Below are positions 1 through 8,318 of a stretch of DNA of 64,000 nucleotides, piece after piece (position 1 is the stretch's first letter; the number at the start of each line of letters is the position of its first letter). The stretch comes from Brassicibacter mesophilus (GTDB lineage: Bacteria; Bacillota; Clostridia; Tissierellales; Proteiniboraceae): assembly GCF_050433385.1 (NCBI RefSeq), contig NZ_JBNPXI010000010.1:62001-126000 (forward strand), read 5' to 3'. A model generated the notes under the pieces. That model searched no databases, was not told where the DNA came from, and saw only the letters and a program-made list of their open reading frames with translations. The translations under genes were made by a program, and so were the position numbers.

Positions 1-2
1 CT

Positions 3-227
3 GAATCGTTTACTAAGGAGAATGCTCAGTATGCTGGTAAAAGAGGTATAAAAGGTGTGTTAATGGAGGGAGAACAAGACATACCTGTACTAGATGAGGA
101 AGAAATGGTTAATGTGTTCAAAGAGGTTGGGCTTCCTCATGAATATTATATCAATAAAGGTATAGGCCATTGGTATCCTAAAGACTTAAGCGAAAAAGTT
201 GAGAAAGCATTAGAATTTATATTATAG
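3..227 (+). CDS. alpha/beta hydrolase, C-terminal fragment
   Basis: The frame is open from the left edge and stops at TAG 225-227, giving the last 74 residues of a protein that begins outside the window. It contains a central stretch ending in LMEGEQDIPVL and then GIGHWYPKD near the end. The latter resembles the C-terminal catalytic-histidine region of alpha/beta hydrolases (GxGHxxP), where an Asp on an earlier loop and this His complete the Ser-His-Asp triad. The nucleophile elbow is not in the window, so substrate class cannot be judged. A terminator-like hairpin follows directly. Confidence 0.5.
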   Translation, partial: ESFTKENAQYAGKRGIKGVLMEGEQDIPVLDEEEMVNVFKEVGLPHEYYINKGIGHWYPKDLSEKVEKALEFIL

Positions 228-235
228 AAATAGAC

Positions 236-262
236 AAGGGGAACGTATCATATGTTCCTCTT
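236..262 (+). terminator. terminator-like hairpin after the hydrolase fragment
   Basis: AAGGGGAAC at 236-244 pairs with GTTCCTCTT at 254-262 (one G-U pair) around a 9-nt loop, followed by a T-rich stretch (TATCTGTTT). It lies 8 nt after the stop codon. Confidence 0.5.
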
Positions 263-272
263 ATCTGTTTAA

Positions 273-301
273 TAGACTAAGTCGAATCAAAGGTATATAA
301 T
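273..301 (+). promoter_or_regulatory. sigma-A-type promoter for the HlyIII gene
   Basis: TAGACT (273-278), a 17-bp gap and TATAAT (296-301) lie 40 bp before the HlyIII start. An AGTCGAA at 280-286, one base from the Spo0A box TGTCGAA, sits between the two elements. Whether Spo0A acts here is speculative. Confidence 0.5.
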
Positions 302-340
302 TAACATAAACGATACCAAAACAGATACGGGGGAATGATT

Positions 341-982
341 ATGGTAAAGAATTTTAGAGATCCAGGCAGTGCACTTAGTCATTTAATAGGAGCAATTATA
401 TCAGTTGTAGGTCTTGGGTTATTGCTTTATACTTCAATAAGCAACAATAATGCAAGAGAGATTGTATCATTTTCAATATTTGGAGCAAGCTTAATACTTT
501 TATATACTGCTAGCTCTGTATATCATATAGTAAAAGGCTCGGATAAGGTTATAAAGGTATTAAGAAAGATTGATCACAGTATGATTTATGTCTTGATTGC
601 AGGTACATATACTCCAATTTGTCTTATTTTATTAAGAGGAAAGTTAGGTTACACTATGTTATCTGTGATATGGACATTAGCAATCATCGGAATAATTACT
701 AAGATCTTTTTTATAAATATTCCTAGGTGGATTTATACCGCTATATACATCATCATGGGATGGATTGTTGTATTGGCAGTAATCCCATTGTCAAAAGCTG
801 CATCAATAAAGGCAGTTTTATGGTTATTCGTAGGGGGCGTTTTTTATACTATTGGAGGAGTAATATACGCTTTGAAAAAGCCAAATTTTATTCCAAAATG
901 GTTGGGATTTCATGAGATATTTCACATATTTATTTTATTAGGGAGTATAAGTCATTTTGTATTTATATATAATTTTTGTTAA
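341..982 (+). CDS. hemolysin III / PAQR family membrane protein
   Basis: A 213-residue, very hydrophobic protein with about seven membrane segments, typical in size for the HlyIII (YqfA/TrhA) branch of the PAQR superfamily. Conserved features are SALSHLIGAI near the N-terminus, SSVYHIVKG followed by KIDHSMIYVLIAGTYTP in the middle, and LGFHEIFHIFILLGS near the C-terminus. The Ser/His/Asp residues in these motifs are the putative metal-binding set of the family. There is an ATG at 335 as well, but the GGGGGA at 329-334 is correctly spaced only for ATG 341, so that start is chosen. Physiological function is uncertain; bacterial members have been tied to membrane homeostasis rather than hemolysis. 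Confidence 0.85.
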   Translation: MVKNFRDPGSALSHLIGAIISVVGLGLLLYTSISNNNAREIVSFSIFGASLILLYTASSVYHIVKGSDKVIKVLRKIDHSMIYVLIAGTYTPICLILLRGKLGYTMLSVIWTLAIIGIITKIFFINIPRWIYTAIYIIMGWIVVLAVIPLSKAASIKAVLWLFVGGVFYTIGGVIYALKKPNFIPKWLGFHEIFHIFILLGSISHFVFIYNFC

Positions 983-1086
983 CATTAAGTTTACTTATCT
1001 TTTTCATGAAATGGTATTACGATTAGACAGTTGTAACATTAAGGTGTAAACATGAGAAAAACGCTACAAATCAGCAGCAAAATCAA

Positions 1087-1119
1087 GGGATTAGCATTGT
1101 TTAAAACTTTGCTAGTCCC
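1087..1119. repeat. inverted repeat / stem-loop of unknown role
   Basis: GGGATTAGCA (1087-1096) faces TGCTAGTCCC (1110-1119) across a 13-nt AT-rich loop, with one G-U pair. No T-run follows, so it is not an obvious terminator. It may be a structured leader or a remnant of a lost element. Confidence 0.45.
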
Positions 1120-1142
1120 CATTATTTTAGAAGGGAAAGTAT

Positions 1143-1235
1143 ATGTACGATAAGATGAATAGCGTAGTTAATTATATAGAATACAGTATATTGGATGAAT
1201 ACTGCACAACACGTAAAATTGATTTAAATGAATGA
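1143..1235 (+). CDS. possible 30-residue peptide
   Basis: ATG 1143 is preceded by AGAAGGGAAAG (a weak ribosome binding site) and the frame runs 30 codons to TGA 1233-1235. The peptide is acidic and polar and matches no family I recognise. With this length in AT-rich DNA it may be chance. Confidence 0.15.
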   Translation: MYDKMNSVVNYIEYSILDEYCTTRKIDLNE

Positions 1236-1449
1236 AGTAAAAAATAGTGATGAAAAATAGGAAAGAGAAAATGTCTTAGGTTTATTTTGTAATGGAGCAA
1301 AGGGATGGCATTGATCTGCAGATAAGTACTTCAGGAAATCATAGAAAAATATAACAGGTAAAAAAAGGTTTTAGAAGATTTACATAGAAAATAATAACTT
1401 ATACGTAATTATGTAAATTGAGAATATTTTGAATGAATGGGGGATATAG

Positions 1450-3000
1450 ATGAACTTATTAAATGAAATAACAGTCTTAGATTATTATTTAGAGAGGATG
1501 AAAAAAGATGAGATAGAGTTTTTAAGAAATAGAAATAGTTATAAAATACAAATTAAAGAACTTATATTAGTCTTAAGAGATGAGAAGGTCATTCATAATA
1601 AGATAGAAATATCAAAAAGCTTATGGAAAGTACTATTTGAATCGGCAATGAGCTTCATAGACCCAGATAAAAGAGGATATGATAAACTATTTTTGTACTT
1701 TGACAAATATGTGAAGTTTGAAGAGTTAATATTTGCATCAGACTCCTTCTATAGAGATCATACTCTTCACTGTTTATGGGTATATTTTTTTGGGGAATAC
1801 ATATATGGGCGTAAGGAATTTGACTTCATTATGGGTAAAATGAAAGATAATAAAGAATTTAGGAATATAGATAAAGTTCATAATAGTTTGAGTAAATCAA
1901 ATGTAAAAGGAATTTTTGATGATTTTTTATCAATTACTAGAAAAATTAAAGAGGTTCCCAAGTGTGATGATTCTATTAGATGTATAGCTGCAATTACCCA
2001 TGATCTAGGTTATCCAATAAAAAAAATTCATAAAATAAATAAATGTATTAAAGATGTTTTACCATATTTCAGTATATATAATCTCAGTGAGTTTAATTTT
2101 AAATATACAGAAACACAACAAAAATACATTGAGGAATTTATAGAATCAATTAGCTTACGCGTAGGCGCTCATATTAGCTATAATTTGGACAAAACAGAAA
2201 AAGGGAAGGAGTTAGAGGAAAAACTATGGATGACTGGTGAAAACAATGATTTTGTGGGTGTGAACTCAGAAACTCTAATGGAGCTAGATGAAGACGAGCT
2301 AGAAATTATCAAGACTAGCTATGAGGCTAAAATGACAGTAAATAGGGTAATAGATGATAAACTAAGGTTTTTAAACGATTTTGAACAATATAATCATGGA
2401 ATTATGAGTGCCTTTTTAATTTCTAAAACTATTGAGAGTTTCTCAAGATCAGATTTATCTTATTCTGATCCATCAGACCTAAGTATAGACCACTATAACT
2501 CTTACAATTCCTTAGCAAAGCAAACAATCATGAGGGCAATCTCAGATCATACCAGCAGAGGTTATCAGATTATATCAATAAAGGATCATTCATCATTTTT
2601 AATTCTAATGGATGAGCTAGAGGAGTTTTCTAGAATTTCGAGGGCCAATCAAAATAGACAATATATAAACGAGTTTTGTAAAACTAATATTTATACTGAT
2701 CAAGATTATCTGAGAGTTGATTTTACATTTGATAATACTGACATATCAAATCTTGATCCAGAGCTTGCTTTTAGAGGAAGATGTAAAAGATTTCTGAGCT
2801 TATTTAGAATATCTGATCTAGATGAAAGTTTAAAAATTAAACTGAGATGTATTGGTAAGTTGCCTTATGATAGTAATGTGTATGAATTAGAACTAAGAAG
2901 AAAATTCGCGAGTATAACTATTAATGGAGAAGAAAAGGATATACCAAAGTATCTTAAATCCAACGAGTTTTACTCAAAGGAAGAGTATATGAAATTGTAA
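1450..3000 (+). CDS. HD-superfamily-like protein of unknown function
   Basis: A 516-residue soluble protein. RDHTLH (residues 102-107) and THDLGYP (183-189) have the spacing and context of the metal-binding His and His-Asp pair of HD-domain phosphohydrolases. Further candidate ligands follow in VGAHISYNL, YNHGIMSAFL and AISDHTS. HD proteins hydrolyse nucleotides, (p)ppGpp, cyclic dinucleotides or dNTPs, but nothing here specifies a substrate. The C-terminal 150 residues are charged and unassigned. The start ATG follows GGGGGA at 1440-1445. It stands alone, upstream of a convergent ychF, so the neighbourhood gives no clue. Confidence 0.55.
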   Translation: MNLLNEITVLDYYLERMKKDEIEFLRNRNSYKIQIKELILVLRDEKVIHNKIEISKSLWKVLFESAMSFIDPDKRGYDKLFLYFDKYVKFEELIFASDSFYRDHTLHCLWVYFFGEYIYGRKEFDFIMGKMKDNKEFRNIDKVHNSLSKSNVKGIFDDFLSITRKIKEVPKCDDSIRCIAAITHDLGYPIKKIHKINKCIKDVLPYFSIYNLSEFNFKYTETQQKYIEEFIESISLRVGAHISYNLDKTEKGKELEEKLWMTGENNDFVGVNSETLMELDEDELEIIKTSYEAKMTVNRVIDDKLRFLNDFEQYNHGIMSAFLISKTIESFSRSDLSYSDPSDLSIDHYNSYNSLAKQTIMRAISDHTSRGYQIISIKDHSSFLILMDELEEFSRISRANQNRQYINEFCKTNIYTDQDYLRVDFTFDNTDISNLDPELAFRGRCKRFLSLFRISDLDESLKIKLRCIGKLPYDSNVYELELRRKFASITINGEEKDIPKYLKSNEFYSKEEYMKL

Positions 3001-3125
3001 GCTTTTATGATAATTGAACAATGGTTATATTGGCTGAGGAAAGATAGTAGAATATAAAAATCTAGAAATAGGAACTTGATAATAAAAGCTTAAGAGTTAC
3101 TAAAGATGAAAGAGGATATAAAAGA

Positions 3126-3168
3126 AAAGCCGCAGCAATCTAGTCAAATACTAGAATGTAGCGGCTTT
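3126..3168 (-). terminator. bidirectional terminator between the HD gene and ychF
   Basis: AAAGCCGC (3126-3133) pairs with GCGGCTTT (3161-3168), with an inner CTAGT/ACTAG stem. A T-run follows on the plus strand, and TTTTCTTTT follows on the minus strand. It lies 6 bp beyond the ychF stop, so it should end ychF transcription and may also serve the HD gene. Confidence 0.85.
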
Positions 3169-3173
3169 GTTTT

Positions 3174-4265
3174 TTACACATTAAATCTAAACACAACAAC
3201 ATCTCCGTCTTGCATTACATATTCTTTACCTTCTAGCCTTACTAGACCCTTTTCTCTAGCTTGAGGGTATCCACCAGTAGTTACTAAGTCATCTATGTTT
3301 ATAACCTCAGCTCTGATGAATCCTCTTTCCATGTCAGAGTGGATTTTTCCTGCAGCTTGAGGAGCTTTAGTGCCTATTTTTATAGTCCATGCTCTTACTT
3401 CCTTCGGACCTGCTGTTAAGAAACTCATAAGTCCTAGAAGCTTGTAGCTTGCTTTTACAAGCTTATCTAGTCCTGATTCTTGAAGACCAAGATCATTTAA
3501 GAAACTCATCTTCTCTTCAGTATCAAGCTCAGAGATTTCAGCTTCAATTTGAGCTGATACTACAATTACCTCAGAGTTTTCTTTTGCAGCATATTCTATT
3601 ACTTGTTTTACATATTGATTTTCTGGATTAGATACTAAATCTTCTTCAGAAATATTAGCTACATAAAGTATTGGTTTATAAGATAAAAGACTAAGTTCTC
3701 TTACAAAGTTTTTTTCATCTTCACTAAAATCTATAGATCTAACAGAGCTTCCTTCTTCTATTGTATCTTTTATCTTGTTTAATATTTCTAATTCTTTTTG
3801 AAGTGATTTATCAGCCTTAGCAAGTTTTTCAGTTTTTGTTATTCTTCTAGTTATTACTTCTAAATCAGATAACATTAACTCTAGATTAATTATTTCAATA
3901 TCGTTGATTGGGTCTATTCTACCTTCGACGTGAGTTATGTTTTCGTCTTCAAAACATCTTACTACATGTACTATTGCTTCAACCTCTCTAATATGTGCAA
4001 GAAACTTATTTCCTAGACCTTCTCCTTTACTCGCTCCCTTTACTAGGCCAGCTATATCGAAGAACTCTATAGCAGTAGGAACTTGCTTTTCAGATTGAAA
4101 TAACTTTTGTAATACTTCAAGTCTTTCATCTGGAACAGCAACAACTCCAACATTTGGTTCTATAGTACAAAATGGATAATTTGCTGATTCAGCACCAGCA
4201 GCAGTGATAGCGTTAAAAAGTGTACTCTTACCAACGTTTGGTAAGCCCACGATCCCTAACTTCAT
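3174..4265 (-). CDS. ychF: Obg-like ATPase YchF
   Basis: A 363-residue protein, the usual YchF length. It starts MKLGIVGLPNVGKST, with the P-loop at residues 7-15, and has the G3 motif DIAGLVKGASKGEGLGNKFL. It ends with the TGS domain (tail KEYVMQDGDVVVFRFNV). YchF proteins are P-loop NTPases of the Obg class that prefer ATP to GTP and associate with ribosomes and stress responses. Gene order gives no extra information: it is monocistronic, with its own promoter (4322-4350 on the minus strand) and terminator. The ribosome binding site GAAAGGAAG is immediately upstream of the ATG. Confidence 0.97.
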   Translation of the reverse strand: MKLGIVGLPNVGKSTLFNAITAAGAESANYPFCTIEPNVGVVAVPDERLEVLQKLFQSEKQVPTAIEFFDIAGLVKGASKGEGLGNKFLAHIREVEAIVHVVRCFEDENITHVEGRIDPINDIEIINLELMLSDLEVITRRITKTEKLAKADKSLQKELEILNKIKDTIEEGSSVRSIDFSEDEKNFVRELSLLSYKPILYVANISEEDLVSNPENQYVKQVIEYAAKENSEVIVVSAQIEAEISELDTEEKMSFLNDLGLQESGLDKLVKASYKLLGLMSFLTAGPKEVRAWTIKIGTKAPQAAGKIHSDMERGFIRAEVINIDDLVTTGGYPQAREKGLVRLEGKEYVMQDGDVVVFRFNV

Positions 4266-4321
4266 ACATATCTTCCTTTCAAAAGTTAATAATATTTATA
4301 CGATGTTTATTACCAGACTAA

Positions 4322-4350
4322 ATTATACACTAATATCCAATTTACTTCAA
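4322..4350 (-). promoter_or_regulatory. sigma-A-type promoter of ychF
   Basis: On the minus strand TTGAAG (4350-4345), 17 bp, TATAAT (4327-4322), about 55 bp before the ychF start. The rest of the gap 4266-4601 holds only this and the pstS promoter. Confidence 0.75.
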
Positions 4351-4494
4351 CAGACACAATTTTTTTATGTACAATAATATGAAAGTTGGTCTTTCAATTA
4401 TTGATAAACAAGATCAAGATGAAAAGTATTCTTCATATTCAATTTCAGCTTCCGATGCTGGGCATCTGTACGAAATAATCATCAATAGAAAAAC

Positions 4495-4559
4495 TTTACA
4501 TAGTTTTAACTATCCTTTAACATGCTTTATACAAACTGTAAAGTTTATCTTGCTATAAT
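4495..4559 (+). promoter_or_regulatory. PHO box and promoter of pstS
   Basis: Four direct repeats with an exact 11-bp period: TTTACA (4495), TTAACT (4506), TTAACA (4517), TATACA (4528). Then 20 nt to TATAAT (4554-4559), preceded by TG (extended -10). No good -35 exists. The arrangement fits activation by a PhoB/PhoP-type response regulator (Gram-positive PHO boxes are TTAACA-like repeats at 11-bp spacing), such as the one at 36378-37073. Confidence 0.85.
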
Positions 4560-4601
4560 CAGAATGTAAAAAATAATAAAACACAGAGAGAGGGGTAACA
4601 T

Positions 4602-5564
4602 ATGAAATTATTTAAGAAATCAAGATTAATGACAATGTCGGTTATTTTAGTATTATCAATTATTGTACTTACAGGTTGTGGTGGTGGACAACAAAAGAAT
4701 CAAGGTGAAGCACCTGAGAAACAAGAAGCTAAGTTAACTGGAAATGTTGAAATAGACGGTTCAAGTACAGTTTATCCAATCACTGAAGCTATAGCAGAAG
4801 AGTTCCAAGGACAGAACCCAGATGTTAAGGTAACTGTTGGAATGTCTGGATCAGGTGGAGGATTTAAAAGATTTACTGTTGGTGAGACAGATATAAGTAA
4901 TGCTTCAAGACCAATAAAGGATAAAGAAGTTGAGCAGGCAAAGGACAATAATATTGAGTTTACAGAACTAGAAGTTGCTTATGATGGTATATCAATAGTA
5001 GTTAATCCAGAAAATGACTTTGTAACTGACTTAACAGTAGACGAATTAAAGAAAATTTGGGAGCCAAACAGTACAGTTAAGACTTGGAAAGATGTGAGAC
5101 CAGAATGGCCAGCTGAAGAAATAAAGCTATACGGTCCTGGAACAGATTCAGGTACATTTGATTACTTTACAGAAGAAATCATTGGAGAGAGCAAAAAGAT
5201 AAGAACAGATTTTACAGCAAGTGAAGACGATAACGTATTAGTTCAAGGGATATCTGGAGATAAGTATTCATTAGGTTATTTCGGATATGCGTATTATGTA
5301 GAAAATAAAGATAGCTTAAAGTTAGTATCAGTTAATGGTGTGTCACCAAGCACAGATACTATCAAAAATGGAGAGTACTCTCCACTTTCAAGACCACTAT
5401 TTATATATGTATCAAATAACTCAGTAAAAGACAAAGAAGCAGTGAAAGAATTTGCTAGATTCTATATAGAAAATGCGAAAGACATTGTAGCCGAGGTTGG
5501 ATACGTTCCTTTAACGGATGATGAATATAGCAAGCAACTAGAAAAACTTAATTCAATAAAATAA
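4602..5564 (+). CDS. pstS: phosphate ABC transporter substrate-binding lipoprotein PstS
   Basis: A 320-residue lipoprotein. A basic N-terminus and a hydrophobic stretch end in the lipobox LTGC, with Cys26 as the lipidation site. The mature protein begins with a short Gly/Gln/Glu-rich linker. The phosphate-binding signatures DGSSTVYPIT, SGSGGGFKRF and PGTDSGTFDYF, with Ser/Thr/Arg ligands, identify it as PstS. It captures phosphate outside the membrane and hands it to PstCA. A terminator follows, then a second promoter for pstCAB-phoU, so the binding protein can be made in excess of the permease. Confidence 0.97.
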   Translation: MKLFKKSRLMTMSVILVLSIIVLTGCGGGQQKNQGEAPEKQEAKLTGNVEIDGSSTVYPITEAIAEEFQGQNPDVKVTVGMSGSGGGFKRFTVGETDISNASRPIKDKEVEQAKDNNIEFTELEVAYDGISIVVNPENDFVTDLTVDELKKIWEPNSTVKTWKDVRPEWPAEEIKLYGPGTDSGTFDYFTEEIIGESKKIRTDFTASEDDNVLVQGISGDKYSLGYFGYAYYVENKDSLKLVSVNGVSPSTDTIKNGEYSPLSRPLFIYVSNNSVKDKEAVKEFARFYIENAKDIVAEVGYVPLTDDEYSKQLEKLNSIK

Positions 5565-5575
5565 TCCCCATTATA

Positions 5576-5608
5576 GAGCAGAGACTAAACAGTCTTTGCT
5601 CTTTCATT
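5576..5608 (+). terminator. terminator between pstS and pstC
   Basis: GAGCAGAGACT (5576-5586), AAAC loop, AGTCTTTGCTC (5591-5601), one mismatch, then a T-rich tail. It separates pstS from the rest of the pst operon. Confidence 0.85.
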
Positions 5609-5618
5609 TTTTTACTAG

Positions 5619-5683
5619 TTAACATAGTTTTAACATAGCATTAACACAAACTAAACCAATGTTCTATCAAAACAAACTATAAT
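5619..5683 (+). promoter_or_regulatory. PHO box and promoter of pstCAB-phoU
   Basis: Three identical TTAACA repeats at 5619, 5630 and 5641 and a degenerate fourth, TAAACC, at 5652, all 11 bp apart. Then 20 nt to TATAAT (5678-5683). The geometry is the same as at pstS and at the chemoreceptor gene. No consensus -35 is present. Confidence 0.88.
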
Positions 5684-5737
5684 TCATATGAAAGTACTTT
5701 TTGGGAAGAATATCTATTAAAGAGTGAGGGGACCAAT

Positions 5738-6679
5738 ATGGAGTGTGTGGATATGAAGAAAACGAATGTTGATAGTAAAGAAAAAATAAATATTAAGAAG
5801 AAAAAGCATAATTTTGGAGAGAAAGTTATAAAGGTTATTCTTTTCATATTTGCTATGATATCAGTTTTTACCACCATAGGAATAGTTGCTATTCTTTTAA
5901 AGGAAACAGTAGGTTTTTTTCAGGAGGTTTCAATTGTTGAGTTTTTAACTGGAACCGAATGGACTGCATTATTTAGTCCTCCTAAGTTTGGAGTATTACC
6001 ATTACTAAGTGGTACACTGCTGATATCAATTCTTTCAAGTGTTATTGCAATACCAATAGGTCTAGGAAGTGCAATATATCTAAGCGAATATGCTTCTGAT
6101 AAAACAAGAAAGCTACTTAAGCCTGTGCTAGAAGTTTTGGCAGGTATACCTACTATTGTTTATGGATACTTTGCTTTAACGTTTATAACACCATTGATTA
6201 GAAATATATTCCCATCTGCTAATGTATTTAATGCATTAAGTGCAAGTATAGCTGTTGGAATTATGATTATACCTATGGTTTCGTCATTGAGTGAGGATGC
6301 AATGAAAGCTGTGCCAGACTCATTACGACATGGCGCATATGCTTTAGGGTGTACCAAGCTCGAAGTATCGACAAAGGTTGTAATTCCGGCTGCATTATCA
6401 AGCATTATTGCATCATTTGTACTTGCAGTATCGAGAGCAATCGGTGAAACTATGATAGTTTCATTAGCGGCAGGATCTACACCAAACTTAACAGCTAATC
6501 CTCTAGAAAGTATTCAGACAATGACTGCATTTATTGTTCAAGTTGCGTCTGGTGATGTAACTCATGGTGGTTTAATATACAAGACTATTTTTGCAGTAGG
6601 AATGCTTTTATTTGTTATAACACTTCTTATGAATATTATATCTAGATATATAATTAAGAGATTTAGGGAGGAGTACTAA
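5738..6679 (+). CDS. pstC: phosphate ABC transporter permease PstC
   Basis: A 313-residue integral membrane protein with six predicted membrane segments after a long lysine-rich cytoplasmic N-terminus (residues 1-30). The permease motif that contacts the ATPase is seen in LRHGAYALGCTKLE followed by AVSRAIGETM. PstC and PstA form the channel for phosphate. ATG 5738 is 6 nt after GAGGGG, so it is preferred over the ATG at 5753. The stop codon overlaps the pstA start by one base. Confidence 0.95.
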   Translation: MECVDMKKTNVDSKEKINIKKKKHNFGEKVIKVILFIFAMISVFTTIGIVAILLKETVGFFQEVSIVEFLTGTEWTALFSPPKFGVLPLLSGTLLISILSSVIAIPIGLGSAIYLSEYASDKTRKLLKPVLEVLAGIPTIVYGYFALTFITPLIRNIFPSANVFNALSASIAVGIMIIPMVSSLSEDAMKAVPDSLRHGAYALGCTKLEVSTKVVIPAALSSIIASFVLAVSRAIGETMIVSLAAGSTPNLTANPLESIQTMTAFIVQVASGDVTHGGLIYKTIFAVGMLLFVITLLMNIISRYIIKRFREEY

Positions 6680-7536
6680 TGGATAATTTAAAGAAAAGAA
6701 AGCTTAAAAATAGAATGTTTCATATATTAGTTACTGCCTCTACTCTATTTGGAATAGTTGTACTAGTTGTACTCTTGTTTGATATTTTAAAACAGGGACT
6801 TGGTTGGTTAAGTGCTGATTTTTTTACTAATTTCGCATCTAGATTTCCTCACAAAGCAGGAATAAAAGCACCTTTGTTTGGAAGTCTATACACAATAATG
6901 TTAACAGCGTTATTTGCTTTTCCTGTAGGTGTTGGCTCTGCTATATACCTTGAAGAATATGCACCTAAAAGCTGGATAACAAATATTATTCAGATCAATA
7001 TATCTAATCTAGCAGGAGTACCTTCGATTGTGTTTGGAATATTAGGACTTGGAATATTTGTAAACGTATTAGGATTTGGAAGAAGTATTCTGTCTGGCGC
7101 ACTGACATTAGCATTATTAATACTACCAGTAATCATTGTATCAGCTCAGGAGGCACTAAAAAGTGTACCTAAAGAGCTAAAGCATGGTGCTTATGCTTTA
7201 GGAGCTACAAAATGGCAAACAATCACAGGAGTTGTATTACCATATTCGTTACCAGGTATTCTTACAGGAACTATTTTAGCAATTGCTAGAGCTCTTGGAG
7301 AGACGGCACCTTTAATAATGGTTGGCGCAGTTGCTTTTGCAGCATTTACACCGAAAAATATATTTGATTCATTTACAGTGCTCCCTATGCAGATATACAG
7401 TTGGACTTCAAGACCAAAGGCAGAGTTTCATAGTCTTGCAGCAGCAGGAATAATAGTGTTATTAGTTGTATTGCTAGTAACTAATGCTATAGCAATTATT
7501 TTAAGAAATAAATATCAAAATAGGATGAGAGGGTAA
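6679..7536 (+). CDS. pstA: phosphate ABC transporter permease PstA
   Basis: A 285-residue permease with about six membrane segments. It carries the family's cytoplasmic loop LKHGAYALGATKWQT and IARALGETAPLIMVGA. It partners with PstC and binds PstB through the EAA-like loop. It starts in a TAATG overlap with pstC, which suggests translational coupling, and is followed after 12 nt by pstB. Confidence 0.96.
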   Translation: MDNLKKRKLKNRMFHILVTASTLFGIVVLVVLLFDILKQGLGWLSADFFTNFASRFPHKAGIKAPLFGSLYTIMLTALFAFPVGVGSAIYLEEYAPKSWITNIIQINISNLAGVPSIVFGILGLGIFVNVLGFGRSILSGALTLALLILPVIIVSAQEALKSVPKELKHGAYALGATKWQTITGVVLPYSLPGILTGTILAIARALGETAPLIMVGAVAFAAFTPKNIFDSFTVLPMQIYSWTSRPKAEFHSLAAAGIIVLLVVLLVTNAIAIILRNKYQNRMRG

Positions 7537-7548
7537 GGGGGACAATAA

Positions 7549-8304
7549 ATGACTACTAAGATTAAAGTTGAAAATTTGAACTTTTATTATAAAGATTTTA
7601 AGGCTTTAAAGGATATTAATATAGAAATAAAGGAAAACAAAGTAACAGCTCTAATAGGCCCATCAGGCTGTGGTAAGTCAACTTTTATAAGAATTCTAAA
7701 TAGAATGAATGATTTGATAGAAGGCACTAGACATGAAGGAAAGATACTTTTTGATGGAAAAGATATTTATTCACCGAATATAGATGAAGTGGAGCTTAGA
7801 AAAAGGATAGGTATGGTTTTTCAAAAGCCAAATCCATTTCCTAAGTCTATATATGAAAATGTAGTGTTTGGGCCTAAAAGACATGGTGTAAAGTCTAAAA
7901 CAAAGCTTGATGAAATTGTTGAAAGGAGTCTTAAAGGGGCCGCTTTGTGGGACGAAGTTAAGGATAGGATTAATAGCTCTGCTTGGTCATTATCAGGAGG
8001 ACAACAACAAAGATTATGTATAGCTAGAGCATTAGCTATGGAGCCAGAGGTGCTATTGATGGATGAGCCTACTTCTGCACTTGACCCTATTGCAACTTCA
8101 AAAATAGAAGAACTTATAGAGGATTTAAAAAATGACTATACTATAGCTATAGTAACACATTCTATGCAACAGGCTGGACGTATATCAGATAACACAGCAT
8201 TCTTTTTGATGGGAGAGATAATAGAATTTGACGAGACTAAAAAAATATTTTCTAATCCAAGTGATAAAAGAACAGAAGATTATATAACAGGTAGATTCGG
8301 TTAA
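7549..8304 (+). CDS. pstB: phosphate ABC transporter ATP-binding protein PstB
   Basis: A 251-residue ABC ATPase of normal PstB length. Walker A is GPSGCGKST (residues 37-45), the Q-loop region is MVFQKPNPFP, the signature is LSGGQQQR, Walker B is VLLMDEPTSALD and the switch His is in VTHSMQQA. It powers phosphate import through PstCA. It follows pstA by 12 nt and precedes phoU by 14 nt, so it is in the same operon. Confidence 0.98.
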   Translation: MTTKIKVENLNFYYKDFKALKDINIEIKENKVTALIGPSGCGKSTFIRILNRMNDLIEGTRHEGKILFDGKDIYSPNIDEVELRKRIGMVFQKPNPFPKSIYENVVFGPKRHGVKSKTKLDEIVERSLKGAALWDEVKDRINSSAWSLSGGQQQRLCIARALAMEPEVLLMDEPTSALDPIATSKIEELIEDLKNDYTIAIVTHSMQQAGRISDNTAFFLMGEIIEFDETKKIFSNPSDKRTEDYITGRFG

Positions 8305-8318
8305 AAGGGAGTGGAAAT

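Larger units (their letters stand above)
983..1449. other. 467-bp intergenic region with a stem-loop and one tiny ORF
   Basis: This gap between the HlyIII and HD-type genes has no long reading frame. It holds a 10-bp stem-loop (1087-1119) and a possible 30-codon ORF (1143-1235), both listed separately. The rest is AT-rich and I see no known RNA family in it. Confidence 0.6.

Noticed and set aside
979..995. TTAACA and TTTACT 11 bp apart after the HlyIII gene
   Set aside because: Only two units, no further repeats and no -10 at the proper distance, so not accepted as a PHO box.
1306..1320. TGGCATTGATCTGCA as a possible -24/-12 promoter
   Set aside because: Only 9 nt separate GG and GC instead of 10, TTGC is not matched, and no activator is nearby.
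4367..4558. 63-codon ORF between ychF and pstS
   Set aside because: It overlaps the PHO box and -10 of pstS, has no ribosome binding site and no recognisable protein features.
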